DNA from: Bugula neritina
Lineage: Eukaryota; Bryozoa; Gymnolaemata; Cheilostomatida; Bugulidae
Reading direction: 5' to 3'
DNA: 60,000 nt
Assembly (NCBI GenBank): GCA_964035545.1
Contig: OZ037768.1
Span: 17,667,875 to 17,727,874 of the forward strand
Shown here: positions 25,383-36,900 of the stretch, piece after piece
How positions within the stretch are numbered: the stretch's first letter is position 1
Layout of the letters: each line of letters starts with the position of its first letter
Translations under genes and position numbers: made by a program
The notes under the pieces: generated by a model
Databases searched by the model: none
Told to the model about the DNA's origin: nothing
Seen by the model: the letters and a program-made list of their open reading frames with translations, nothing else

Positions 25383-26596
25383 TATAGCAGTGCAGGTTGC
25401 TTTTGTACAACTGACGCTATAGTGAGAATACAGCTTGTGGACAATAAAAAATTATTTTTATAATTAGTTATCTAATTTAAATAATTAATATATATGATAA
25501 TTGTGTTGATTCTATCTACAAGAAAAACTTTAGAGGGCGGGTTCAAGTCACAGCTACTCACCATGTACTCAAGTACTTAAAAGTACTAGACTCCACACAA
25601 CTAGCTAAAACTATGACTTGACTTGCCAAACTAATGGAGACTATCAATATAAACATCAGTTACTTCTTATCAAATGAAGGTAGCTGTTTAAATGAGTACT
25701 ACACATACATTGACTTCATCAAAGACTTGAAATTCAGTTGAAAGCTGGAGATGAATGTTGAAACGCGGACCATGACTTGACTTGGTTGGATACTGACTTG
25801 CATTAACTTGGCCTATTCAAGAAAAGTACACAGTAAAACAATATAATTTGTATGTCTATAACATGTTGGGGGGGGGGGCATATATAACTAGTTTGTTTCA
25901 TGGTAGTTTGACCATATCTACGAGATCAATAAAGAGCTTAGGCTATTAAAAATTTCTCATTATTGCACTTTTCCAAACAACTGCAACCTTGATGGTATGT
26001 TAAGGAATAAATAACTAAATTTGGTAGACTTTTCTATATCTCAGAATAATCTTTTAATGCCATAGGATGTAGAAGAATTTTGTGCAAAATTTAACCGAAA
26101 ATTATCATTAATAAAATCCATACAAGATTTTCTTGCACAAAAAGTAGCTGCATATATAAGCTCTATTTTAAAGCTGATTTTTGCTCACAAAACTCTCAAA
26201 TCAGAACAGAAAAAAACAAGTTCAAGTATTTAGCGAATCTCAATGCATCTAGCTCTGTCATAGTTGGGATGCCATCAAATAAAAAAATCTCCGCACTCTA
26301 AAATCTAAAAATGCCAGTGATATCAGACCAGCAGCCAATCATGACATACTAGAGCCGCAATATCATGATTACTGGTTAATAGAGCAAAATAGTGACGAAA
26401 GTAGAGCAAAGTGTTGCGAAAGTAGAGCAAAACGGGAAAGTGTCCTACTTTTCAAATCGCCCCTGTAGCTTGCTGGAAAATAGCTGCAGGGAAAAAAAAC
26501 AGTAGGTAAGGAAAATATCTACGAGTGGCAACGGAAAATCATCAAGAAAACTTCAAATAATTGTGTGTTGTATGCTCATTAGTGTTTTAAGCTTGT

Positions 26597-26673
26597 ATAC
26601 CAGTAGATGGTTACTGGCCTAGTGTCTAGACTCATGTACCAGTAGCTGGTTACTGGTTTAGAATCTAGACTCA
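26597..26673. repeat. About 39-bp tandem duplication
   Basis: Two adjacent copies of a unit beginning TACCAGTAGMTGGTTACTGG and ending TCTAGACTCA. The second copy is followed by the reverse complement of part of its end (GAGTCTAAACC against GGTTTAGAATCTAGACTC). Confidence 0.7.
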
Positions 26674-29624
26674 AGAGTCTAAACCAATAATATTAAAAAT
26701 AGCCATTATAGTGACCCGTAGCGCATGTAGATGTGGAACAACGTATCTCACTTGAGCTCTTTCAAAAGGTAATGAATAGATCAAAGCAAAAAGCTGAAAA
26801 CAACTTGGTTGCCTACGTGCTTCCACATTCTATACCTCTATACAATCCTTAATAAGTTGATGGCCTCAAACAGTACTGAAATACTGTTTTTAGGTTTTTA
26901 ATAGCAGAGTGAATGTCAACTGTCAGGTAGGCAACACACCTTCAACTGAGACCCTCTCTACATTTAAAATAATCAAATACTCATACTTTAAAGTGGGATA
27001 AAAAACTGAAATATAAATAACTGTTACAATTCTATATTAGATATAATGAAGAAGCATTATCAACAGCGGACCACACTAGTTAAACGCTTCAGAGTAATTT
27101 GCGATTGACCAATAAAATCAAGGCTCGCATGTCATTCAAAAATCGACAACAAAAAAGTAGAGCAAAGTGGTAGAATGTCCTACTTCTTAACTTAGTTACA
27201 ATTTTAGGACCTAGTGGTTAAGGTAACAAACAACAATGCCAGTGCAAGTGACTTACTAGTAAACAGAGTTGCCACACCTATCCTATAAGCACAGGCTTTT
27301 TTTTGTAAAACTAATGAGATATTTCTGGTTTGCTGTAACTTTACTTGTCACTTCAACTTTCTGATTATAATACAATAAAATCTGCTGAAAAAACTTCTAA
27401 CTTTATCTGATACTATCTACAAACTACCCAACATATAGTTTTGCCAATATTTCAAAGCAATTTATGAATAGAATTTAGTGGAATAAGGAAACTGCAGAGT
27501 TTAAGACCTTGCCATATTACAAAGATTCTTAGGTAAGAAACTATATTAGCACAAAAAACAAGCAGTATATTCAAAAAATATGACAATAAGTTCAGATTCC
27601 TTTGCTTTTGCTTATATAATTGCGCCCCTACAATGTGTACAACATGCTATACATAACTTGCATGCATTTTTGCAAGGTAATCAATTAGCAACATACACCA
27701 GACAACCTCACTCTATAATTACTCTAGAGTCTAGAGGTATGGTCTATCTAGCTATAAAACTGAAGTTAAATTGCACAGTAAAACATAGAATTTTGCTGGG
27801 TGTTCATATAGTATAGTACGCAGTTAATATTTATAATCTGCCCTGGAATACACTTTGCAACAAAATTAGCTCCATTCTTCATTGAAATTTTCTGTCATTT
27901 AATGTCAAGTAACTCTGATAATAATTGCAGTAATATATTGATTTTTATCCAGTTAATCATTTACACCATCACTATCAGGTGTAGTAAAACAGATTGCATA
28001 ATACAGGAACACCTATTTTCTCACTTTTTGTTCATTTGACTAGCCCAGACAATTAAAATACTTTGCAAGGTGAAAAGTGCTGTTACCTTTTAACAACACC
28101 AAGTCTACTTGGGAAATTTGAATATACAATAGTTCTAGTGCATAATCATTAAAAGTCAATAAAATGAAACAACCAGGCATAGATTAGCTCTTTCTTTTCT
28201 GGACTTGAGTTTACGCAAACCACACAATAAATGTTGTGACAATTATCACGCTGTGGGCTTGAATGCAAATGATTCAGGCTAATATGTCTAAGATCCAAAA
28301 ATAAGAAAAACATGGCTGCTTATTGTTGTGGTACAGTGTACAAATTGAAATTATTACAACCCACCAAGCAAAACCTTTAAAGAGTCTAACATATTTTTGA
28401 GTAGCCTATAGTTACAGTTGCACTACAAATATTTACCAGAATATACTTTTTTCCAATGTCTCACCACTCAATAAGAATTGTGTTCCCTTTGCAGATGTAT
28501 AATTTAAACTCATTATAGAGAGCCGGCTCATTATAAATTTAAAGTTTGACTGCTACATAAAATACTATACTACAGAATTCTTTTATACTAGATAGATATT
28601 TTGGTAATGGCACACATCAACACTTCAAAAAAGATTTTAAAACATTTTTTTTATGACAAATCTCGAGAAAAATATATTTGAAAGCATGTTTGTGGTTTTG
28701 GTTAGTGAACAGTGCTGAAATGGCAGCTATGATATAAATCCCATTCATGTGCCTGCAAAGGGCACGACTCCTAATTGTAAATTGAGTGTCAGGGACATTG
28801 GAAAAAGGTCTATCAAGTTAAAACTATCCTACCATATTGCAAACTCTTAGATGATTATTGTAATTATTGTGAAAACTAAAATACTGCAATAAAACAACTA
28901 AAACAAATGACAACAATAGTGACCCATCTACATATAATTATGCGTCCCTAAACAAAACATTTGGGTCACATAACAATTGTATAGCCACGTTTAATACAGT
29001 GGGATATCCAATTCAGCTCACTTGCTTTTAAAGTTCAAATGACAATAATCAATACTAAGCATGAATATAGGGTGTCATTTCAGAGAGACGCTTCCCCGTT
29101 AGAAGCTCTTTATTTATCTTGGTACAACATATGTGTTTTATGCGCAATTTATTTGAATATTATTGAAATATATGTAGATTTAAATAAATTTGGATTATTA
29201 AGTTTTTTTTAATATTGAAATAAATTTCTTTGATCTGCATTAACTTATTAATTATGCATTTTCTATACTTCTTGTTGTTTAAAACAGTATTTCATTAATA
29301 AGTAATTATTAAAGATAATATCTATGATTAATGTATTATTGGTCTTTTTTGTCCCACACAAATCTATAAAAATTGGAATATTATTCCAGATAATTCACAT
29401 TAACTATTATTCCAGATAATTCACATTAACTATTATTTCATGTTTAGCAATGGACACAACAGTTATATAGGTATATGTAGGTATATACATGTATATTACT
29501 ACATATATTGTACCCAAAAAAATAGCGTCTAACTGGGAAGCATCCAAGTGGATTTTACCATGTTGACTCTATTGGTAAATTTAAAGAACTTGAATAAATA
29601 AAAATGCAAATGTTTTTATTGTTT

Positions 29625-30130
29625 CAAGTTAGGATAATGATCGGGATTATCATTTATAGCGGGATAGCGCAGCCGTTAAATCGGCTCACCACAAAGGGAG
29701 TCCAATGGCAGTGGACCTCAGTCGAACAGCAGGCATTCGACCACCTCAAGGGTTGCTTGCTCCGAGCGCCCGTCTGGGCCTACCCCGATCCCGCACCAGA
29801 ATACATCCTGGACACTGATGCCAGTGACCACAATGTGGGTGCCGCACTGTCGCAGGTCCAGGAGGGTCGGGAAGTAGTCGTTGCCTACTACAGCAAAGCT
29901 CTCTCCGCCGCCGAGAAGAATTACTGCACTACTAGGTGAAGCACTTCCAGCCTTATGTTTACGGCAGAATGTTCCGGCTGCGAACAAACCATGCCTCATT
30001 GATTTGGTTGTGTAAGAGAGCTGAACTCTCCAGCCAGGTTGCACGGTGGCTTGAAATCCTGACCGAGTTCTCCTACCGAATCGAACATCGATCCGGGAAG
30101 AAACACGGCAATGCCAGAGCGGCAGCGCTC
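29625..30130 (+). pseudogene. Decayed Ty3/gypsy pol fragment (end of RT and RNase H)
   Basis: The + strand encodes sequence closely similar to the pol of the intact element at 32.5-39.8 kb. It starts abruptly at the end of reverse transcriptase (GIAQPLNRLT) and runs through the RNase H region (YILDTDASDHNVGAALSQ). A small deletion relative to the intact copy, about ten codons, breaks the frame near 29934. The next part (FRLRTNHASLIWLC to SYRIEHRSGKKH) continues in another frame. Integrase is missing entirely. GC content is far above the flanking host DNA. This is a 5'-truncated and internally deleted relic, not a functional gene. Confidence 0.9.
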
Positions 30131-30239
30131 TTCTGCCCTCGGCACCAACACACTCTCATCTCAGCCAGAGAAGTTACCTGCCATCTTACTCCGACGGTTG
30201 TGCTGGACAGCAGAAATCACAGAACACAAGATCTCCGAG

Positions 30240-30906
30240 ACAAGGGGGGACCCGGAGAACACGTGTAGATTGTGCCAGCAGGTCTTCACGACTCCAAGGC
30301 GGCTAAAAGTACACATGCCACAACATTTTGCTATTGTCAACTACCATTGAGATTATATCTTAAGGCATCAACAGACAATGAAATGCTACCAAGGCCACCT
30401 CTTTGATGTTGACGAGCCAACTTTCCACAGACTCTTCAATGTTATCAAGCCCTTGTTACGAGACCCATGTAAGCTGGCTAGTCTGTCTCGCGGATTCCCG
30501 ACCCCTCGCCCGATTACCTGAAGGACCGTTACCAAGGCCCCCTCGATCGAAGAAGGAGGAGAAAGCTACCCCTGTCTCCCTGTCTCTTCAGTGCCCTAGG
30601 ATAACGCTACAGAGACTAGATATGAATGTTATCCCATCAGAATCTGGTGATTTCATCCAGCACTCCCCCCACATGCGGCTCCAGGTTGTCCGAACAATCT
30701 CACAAGAAGAAGAGGAGAACTTCTCCATCCCGGCCCCTACATCCATCTTTGCCCCCGCCACCTCAATCCGGGAGGTGGAATAGAGGATTTCCAAGCTGGA
30801 GTCCCAGCTATTCCAACTCACACCACAGGTCTTGGCTGCCACCAATGAGTTAAACCTCTTGAAACACTCGTTGCATAAGTTGAAGAAGAGGGCTAAAAGC
30901 TTTTGA
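30240..30906 (+). pseudogene. Relic of a Ty3/gypsy ORF3 (zinc finger plus coiled coil)
   Basis: Follows the pol relic. It retains a C2H2 finger of exactly the same spacing as the ORF3 of the intact element (C-x2-C-x12-H-x3-H, in TCRLCQQVF...LKVHMPQH). Later it has a leucine-rich segment (RISKLESQLFQLTPQVL, then LKKRAKSF and a stop at 30904-30906) that parallels the ORF3 C-terminus (LLRLQEEFTQLAPDLL). Frames shift several times between, and an in-frame TAG at 30781 breaks the end. The downstream 30907-31600 may contain its 3' UTR and LTR. Confidence 0.8.
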
Positions 30907-31225
30907 GGCCACCTGCCACTAGCTCCGGGTATGCTTATATTTCTAGTGTATTCCAATTCTTTTCGAATTCTCATATCTTGTTCTTTCCTGATCTTTTCGG
31001 TAGCAGTTGCTTGCTGCTTGTTACAAGTTCCATTTCGTTGGCTACAGTTGTGAGTTGTGACTGTGATACAAATATCTCAAATCAGATTCTTTCCAATATA
31101 TTTTATAATATAGTTTTTTATAATAATGTAATTTTCTTTTTATAATACTGGTTTTTATAGTTTTTTTATATTACTGATACTTTCCTACACTTTTTGAATG
31201 TATCATAAAGTGGGTTTTTTGCTGG

Positions 31226-31586
31226 AGGGGGTATAATGGTTGGGGGAAGTATACTCCTCAGTACTCCCTGCTAAACATTGACTATATATAATATTATGGT
31301 GCAACTAACGTCAAGGACCACAACTCCACAAGCCACGCCGTGATTCCATGCGGCGCCCTGCTACTCTTTACAGTGACACCGCCGAAACTTTATCCCATCC
31401 AATCAGGAGCGACTCTCTGTATATAAACGATACCTTCCGGCTGTCAACTCTATGTAGCATTTTTAGGGATTATATTCTTTTCTATTTTATGCTTACACCT
31501 GATTTTATCGCGCGTAATTAACTAACAACACAGTTCTCTTGTTAATAAAAAACGATCAACTGGTTCGGTTCTTCACATAACCTCAC
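31226..31586 (+). repeat. Possible 3' LTR remnant of the decayed element
   Basis: A purine run (GCTGGAGGGGG, about 31221-31231) is followed by sequence with a TATATAA-like box, an AATAAA-like motif (TTAATAAAAAACG near 31543) and a segment ending ACATAACCTCACA. This order fits a polypurine tract followed by an LTR. There is no second copy in the window to prove it, and it does not resemble the LTR of the intact element. Confidence 0.35.
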
Positions 31587-32529
31587 AGTGGATATGCAGT
31601 AATTACTCGCACGCAATAACACCTTAACTAGTAGTGCACAAAACTACAACAATACCATCATGATGATGACCATACTCTCTCCTATCCTCATAATAATAAT
31701 AATAACGTTAACTGTTGAAGTTAGAGTTGGTGTTATTGTGATGACCATGATGATAATTCTAACGACATTAAGATAAAAATAACAGAATCGTAATTATAGT
31801 AACTGTAAGTATAGCGAATAACGTAGGACTAGGAGCTTACCGTGCCATTAATTAAAAAGCCTAAAATTTATCGGGTTTAACCAGCATAAGGCATAAGCCT
31901 AAGGACAAGGTAATGCCTTTTCTACTATTACTAGTATTAGTAATAGTAATAGTAGCCGCGAGTGACTTTGAGCTTGCACGTTTGACTTGCGCTTGGCTTT
32001 TTACTTCAAATTTTAATTTTACCCTAGCCTTCAAGTTCAAATTGAAATTTATTCTTTAACATTTAGTTTTACACTGCGTACATTTACAACTACAAGTTGA
32101 AGTACATTCCATCAGCATTGCCATTAGTAATAGTAGTTTTGACAACTGATTTGTTTCAATAGGACTTTTACTTACCTAATCATCTTTGAGTGCACTATTC
32201 AATTTCATGAAAAGTAGTACGATTATAAATTGAAATATTGTGCCTTGTGGAAAATGCTCATGCTCATGCTCTTGCAGAATCAAAGTGAAAGTATATACTA
32301 ACTTAAAATGAAACCACACATGAAAGCCGCCGAGCTTCTTTATATTAAGTTAGGATAACTCTGAAAGTTTTAGTTTAGCTGAAATATCTTAGCAAGTTTC
32401 AACACATTGAAATATAAAAATGTTTTGGATGACAAGCGAAGCACAAATATTTGTGGACAGGACAACTCCATAAAGGCCCTAAATAACTGTCAATAGCTAT
32501 TACTATAATTATAATAATTTCTGTGCGTG

Positions 32530-32836
32530 TGTTATAATTTTCAGATTTAGGGTTGATGTGCTATCCAGAGAGTCTATTTATCTACTATAGAACTGCACCA
32601 GGCTAAGTCGAGTGAACGAGTATATTTTATACACAACTAGACATTATAAAAACACGATACATTATTTCCAAACAAGTTACACATCTAATCTATTTCACAC
32701 TCTAGCTTCGACTGAGTTAGCAGCGGGAAACTACAATTGCTGCTAACTATCAACTACGCTAATTGGCTATCCATTGTTCCGGGTCAATTACGCGACCCTA
32801 CATGTCGTGCTGCTGGTAGTTCCACGAACCACCACA
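32530..32836 (-). repeat. 3' LTR of the Ty3/gypsy element
   Basis: 307 bp, read on - as TGTGGTGGTTCG...ATTATAACA, with the canonical TG..CA ends. Its sequence appears identical to the 5' LTR at 39466-39772. Confidence 0.95.
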
Positions 32837-32848
32837 CCGCCCCCACCA
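32837..32848 (-). promoter_or_regulatory. Polypurine tract (plus-strand primer)
   Basis: On - the bases directly before the 3' LTR read GGTGGGGGCGG, a short purine-rich run in the expected place for initiation of plus-strand DNA. Confidence 0.65.
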
Positions 32849-33123
32849 GCAGAAAGCCATCTTTCTGATATATATATATAAAAAAAACATTCAATAGTAA
32901 TTGCGTACATCAGTGGACAAAATAATACATAATATACAGGAAGAGACACAATAATAGGCAGAGTCATTTAACGATCCGTTGCATACAATTGGCCAGCTGT
33001 AGATAGACAAGGAATACTAGCTAGCTGTGGTATTAGACAAGGAATAACCTGTCTAGCAGTTAAGCATTTGCACGACCTTGGCTTCTCCCAAGAGGCGGAG
33101 TTGGAGTACTCAGGGTAGTCTAA

Positions 33124-33936
33124 CTAGAGTCCTTGTTGGGCACGCCGGTGCTTGGCTTGGCATGTACGCAGTTTCCGTTTCATACGGCATACGGATCCCT
33201 TTAGCTGGAAGAGTCCGGTGGTAGTGTTAAGTAGATCTGGTGCCAGCTGGGTGAACTCTTCTTGTAATCGTAGGAGGCGTTCTTCTACGGTAGCCAGGCG
33301 TACTGGGTCTGGGGACGGTGTCCGTCTGCGGCGCAAGGGTGGACTGGGGGACCTGGTTCGTCTCTTCGCCGGTGTAGGGGAGATCTCTCCTTCTTCTGGG
33401 TATGTAATTTCCTCGGGGGTGTATGTAATTTGAGGACGGTCAGACACCAACGGGGATTGTTGGCGGGCGTTGTCTAACACACGTTGGAACCCCGAGGACA
33501 GAACGGCTAACAACATGGCCTTCTTCACCAGAGGTCGTATAAGTGTGAGGAACTCCGGGTATAGCTTAGCGTCGACCACGTAGTTTTCTCCAGGGAAACA
33601 GCCCGCCGCTCTGTGTCTGGTGACGGGGTAGGGATACACATCATTGTACCCGCAGGGGCAGAATGTTAGTAGGAGATGAGCATTGACGTGTAGTTTAAGG
33701 GAGCGGTGAGAGGCGCAATCTTCACCACAGATCTGGCATCTCGTCCGTCCTCTGGACCCCCAGGCTGTTTCTATTTCTTCTTCTGTTTGTGGAGACACCC
33801 ACCGCCAACGGCGGCGTAGTGGCTCAGGCCGGTTACCACTAGCGTACTCCTCTGGATACGGAGCGGGAAGTGTTCTATCCCGTACCCTGGTTGTAGCGGG
33901 TCGAGTGTAATCCCACGATCTGTTGTCGTAAGACAT
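33124..33936 (-). CDS. Ty3/gypsy ORF3: C2H2 zinc-finger, basic/SR-like and coiled-coil protein
   Basis: 270 residues in the position where other elements carry env, but with no signal peptide or membrane segment. A classic C2H2 finger lies at C67, C70, H83 and H87. It is followed by a second Cys/His cluster (CPCGYNDV, then TRHRAAGC). About residues 190-215 are proline-, serine- and arginine-rich (KRRTRSPSPPLRRRRTPSPDP region), resembling a nuclear-localisation or RS-like segment. The C-terminus is a leucine/charged coiled coil ending in a basic tail. The ATG is in the same frame as pol, nine codons after the pol stop, with no further stop between. So it could be made from its own start or by reading through the UAG. 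The function is unknown; nucleic-acid binding is inferred from the finger. Confidence 0.9.
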   Translation of the reverse strand: MSYDNRSWDYTRPATTRVRDRTLPAPYPEEYASGNRPEPLRRRWRWVSPQTEEEIETAWGSRGRTRCQICGEDCASHRSLKLHVNAHLLLTFCPCGYNDVYPYPVTRHRAAGCFPGENYVVDAKLYPEFLTLIRPLVKKAMLLAVLSSGFQRVLDNARQQSPLVSDRPQITYTPEEITYPEEGEISPTPAKRRTRSPSPPLRRRRTPSPDPVRLATVEERLLRLQEEFTQLAPDLLNTTTGLFQLKGSVCRMKRKLRTCQAKHRRAQQGL

Positions 33937-33960
33937 ACTGAATGTGTGAAATGGTTTGAA

Positions 33961-36900
33961 CTACTGCTTAGAAACACGTCTACTCCTGACTGCATCAGCG
34001 TATGAAAAGATCGAGCAACGTGGTTGGGGTGCGTGATTAAGACTTTGTGCACCCGGCGGATGAATTTTGTTTCTATTTCCGCCGATGCAAAAGTTGATAT
34101 TTCCGTGGTGTTGACAACTCCCACATTTGCTCGATTCTTTTCTCGTACGGTTTTCCCCTAGACTTTCATGCGTGCCGCTTTTAACGCAGTCACATACGAA
34201 GTCCTTCAAGTATGCGGGGGGTTGCCTCGTACGCTGTCCCCTTTCTAGGGGGGGTGACACGCTTGCCGGTTCGTTAGTAGGGGCCTCTAATGGCGTCTCT
34301 ACTTCACCGTCAGCCGTCACCTCTTCTTGTTCTCCGGATGGAGCCCCTCCCTCCGTGGGGGTTTGCACTTCCGGAACCGGCTCGGTTTCTGGAAGTGATG
34401 GAATTAGACTTGGCGGTGGTGGACACGCTTCTGTTGGCAAAAGCTGCCGCTCCTCTCTCACCAAGTTTTCTTCCCGCGGTATGACCACTTCGTATTCAGG
34501 TCCATGCCGCCGTCGCCCGCGCGTTGTTGTCTGCCTCCTGGGCTCTAACAACGGGGGGGCTTCTCCCACTCCGCCGGGGCTAGCCCAATACGGTTTCAAG
34601 CAAGACTCATTCTGGATAGATACCTGTCCTGAGCGCTCAATCTTGTACGTATGATTGGGCATAGCCTCGACAACCACGTAGGGGCCTACGAACTTAGGCT
34701 TCAGCTTATCAGCCTGTCCGCGGCGCCTACGGTAATTGACCATCCACACCTTATCTCCCCTTTGATAGAGGGGTGGTTCATCGGAATCTTCGTGCCGCAC
34801 CTTCCACTGCTGTTGGCGCAGTATCTCGTGTGCGGCCTTCATCCGTTCCACTAGTTCACTGGCATACTCGTGGACTGAGTTATCTTGCTCTGGAACGTGA
34901 TAGGTGAGATGGTCAGGGACACGAGTCTCCCTCCCGAGCATCAAGAGGTTTGGGGTCTCACCAGTACTGGTGTGTGGGGTGCTACGGTATGCACGCATGA
35001 CTTGCGGCAACACCGTATCCCATTCCTCTTGACCTCGTCCAAGGAGGAGACTCCGGAGCGCATCACCTAGCATCCGGTTGTTGCGCTCCACCACCCCGTT
35101 ACCTTGAGGGTGGTAGGGGGTGGTCCTGCTCTGATTTACTCCCCAGAGGTGGCAAAGGTCGCTCATCAGTTGAGACTGGAATTGAGCGCCTTGATCAGAG
35201 TGTATCTGTTCGGGAAGCCCAAAATAACAAAATACATGTTGGTCTAGCGCCCTGGCCACTGTTGGGGCTGATGCATCTGGGATAGCCAGAGCGTCCGCCC
35301 ACCTAGTAAAGTGGTCGGTTAGTACTAGTATCCAATTATTGCCTCTGGGGGTCAGGGGCATGGGTCCGACCAGGTCTACAGCGACTACTTGCCAGGGCCT
35401 ACCAGCATATAGCCTCCGCCGTCCTGCTTCACCAGGGGGGCGGCTATGCTTACTGGCCTGGCAGATCTCACACTGTTTGACTCTGAGCCGGACGTCACGC
35501 TCCATCTGCGGCCAATACCACCGGAGTCGTAATTTGGATATCACTCTCTTGACCCCTGCGTGGGCCTGTTTGTGAGTATCCCAAATCAACTCACGGCGGA
35601 TGGCCGTGGGGCAGACTACCCTCTTCCTTTCCGGGTGTCTGCCGCTGGCAGCTAGAGAGATGGTTAGCAACCCATCCTGCCCGATCCGCAGCGAGTCCCA
35701 ACGCTGACAGTATAGCCGGAACTCGGCGCATCCCTGTCGTATGCGTTCCTCGCTGGGTCGTCGCCCTTCCCTTTTGGCCCGGTATATGTCTGCCACGACT
35801 CCAGGCAGCTCTTCTTGGAGCTTCTTCAGCTCTCGAACATTACCGGCCAGTACGGGGTTGGCGCGGAGGTTTTGTACATCCTCCGGGGACTCATCAACTC
35901 TTTGCCTGAGTTGACCTTGATCCCAATCAAACGGTGCTCCGTGATGAGCCAGCGTCTCCAACTCGCATCGTGGGGGACCTCCATCCCTCCTCTCGATGTT
36001 GAGACACTGTTTGCAACCTCCGTCAGGTCGGCGACTCAACCCATCCGCATTGCTGTGTCTCTTGCCCGGTCGGTGTTCGATCCGGTACGAGAATTCAGCT
36101 AGGATTTCGAGCCACCGGGCGACCTGACTAGAGGGCTCTGCTCTCCTGCACAACCAGATCAGCGAGGCATGATCCGTACGCAGCCGGAACTTCCTGCCAT
36201 ATAGGTATGGTCTGAAGTGCTTCACTGACTTGATTACTGCCAGCAGCTCCTTGCGGGTAGTGCAGTAATTTTGTTCAGCGGGTGAGAGAGACTTGCTGTA
36301 GTAGGCTACTACTACCTCTCGGCCTTCCTGCACTTGTGACAGCACAGCGCCAACATTCTGGTCACTGGCGTCCGTGTCAAGGATGTACTCCAGAGTGGGG
36401 TCTGGGTAGGCCAAGATGGGCGCCGTTAGTAGGCAGCCCTTGAGGCGGTCGAACGCTCCTTGTTCGACTGGAGTCCACTGCCACGTCACTCCCTTTGCGG
36501 TGAGCCGGTTTAACGGCTGGGCTATGCCCGCAAAGTCTGGTATGTATTGCCTGTAATACCCTACCAGCCCCAAGAAAGCCCGGAGTCCGGTCAAGTCTTG
36601 GGGGGTGACCCAGTCTTCTACTGCCCGTACCTTTTCGGGATCCGTTGCCACGCCGTTTCGACCGACAACGTGCCCCAGGTACTTGACCTCCGGCTGCAAT
36701 AGAGCGCACTTGGAAGGTTTGAGCTTAAGACCGGCACCTCGGAGTCTCTCGAAAACCTCCTGTAGACGACTGACATGTGTCTTGAAGTCTGGAGAGATTA
36801 CGATGACATCATCGAGGTAGACCAGCAGTGTCTTCCAATGGAGTCCGCTAAGGACTTGTTCCATCAGCCTCTGGAAGGTGGCTGGGGCGGAGGTTAACCC

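Larger units (their letters stand above)
24223..29624. other. Intergenic region upstream of the nuclear receptor, small repeats only
   Basis: Upstream of the receptor first coding exon. On - a short ATG-containing segment at 24961-24951 ends at a good donor and could be a 5' leader exon. The rest is AT-rich without recognisable coding exons. It contains a MITE-like repeat (25236-25382), a possible hAT-like end near 24510-24575 (CCCCCTAGGGGGGAATTCC, then GGTTGGAAACCACTG), a tandem duplication near 26597-26673 and a repeated AGTAGAGCAAA motif near 26405-26450 and 27155-27190. Confidence 0.5.
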
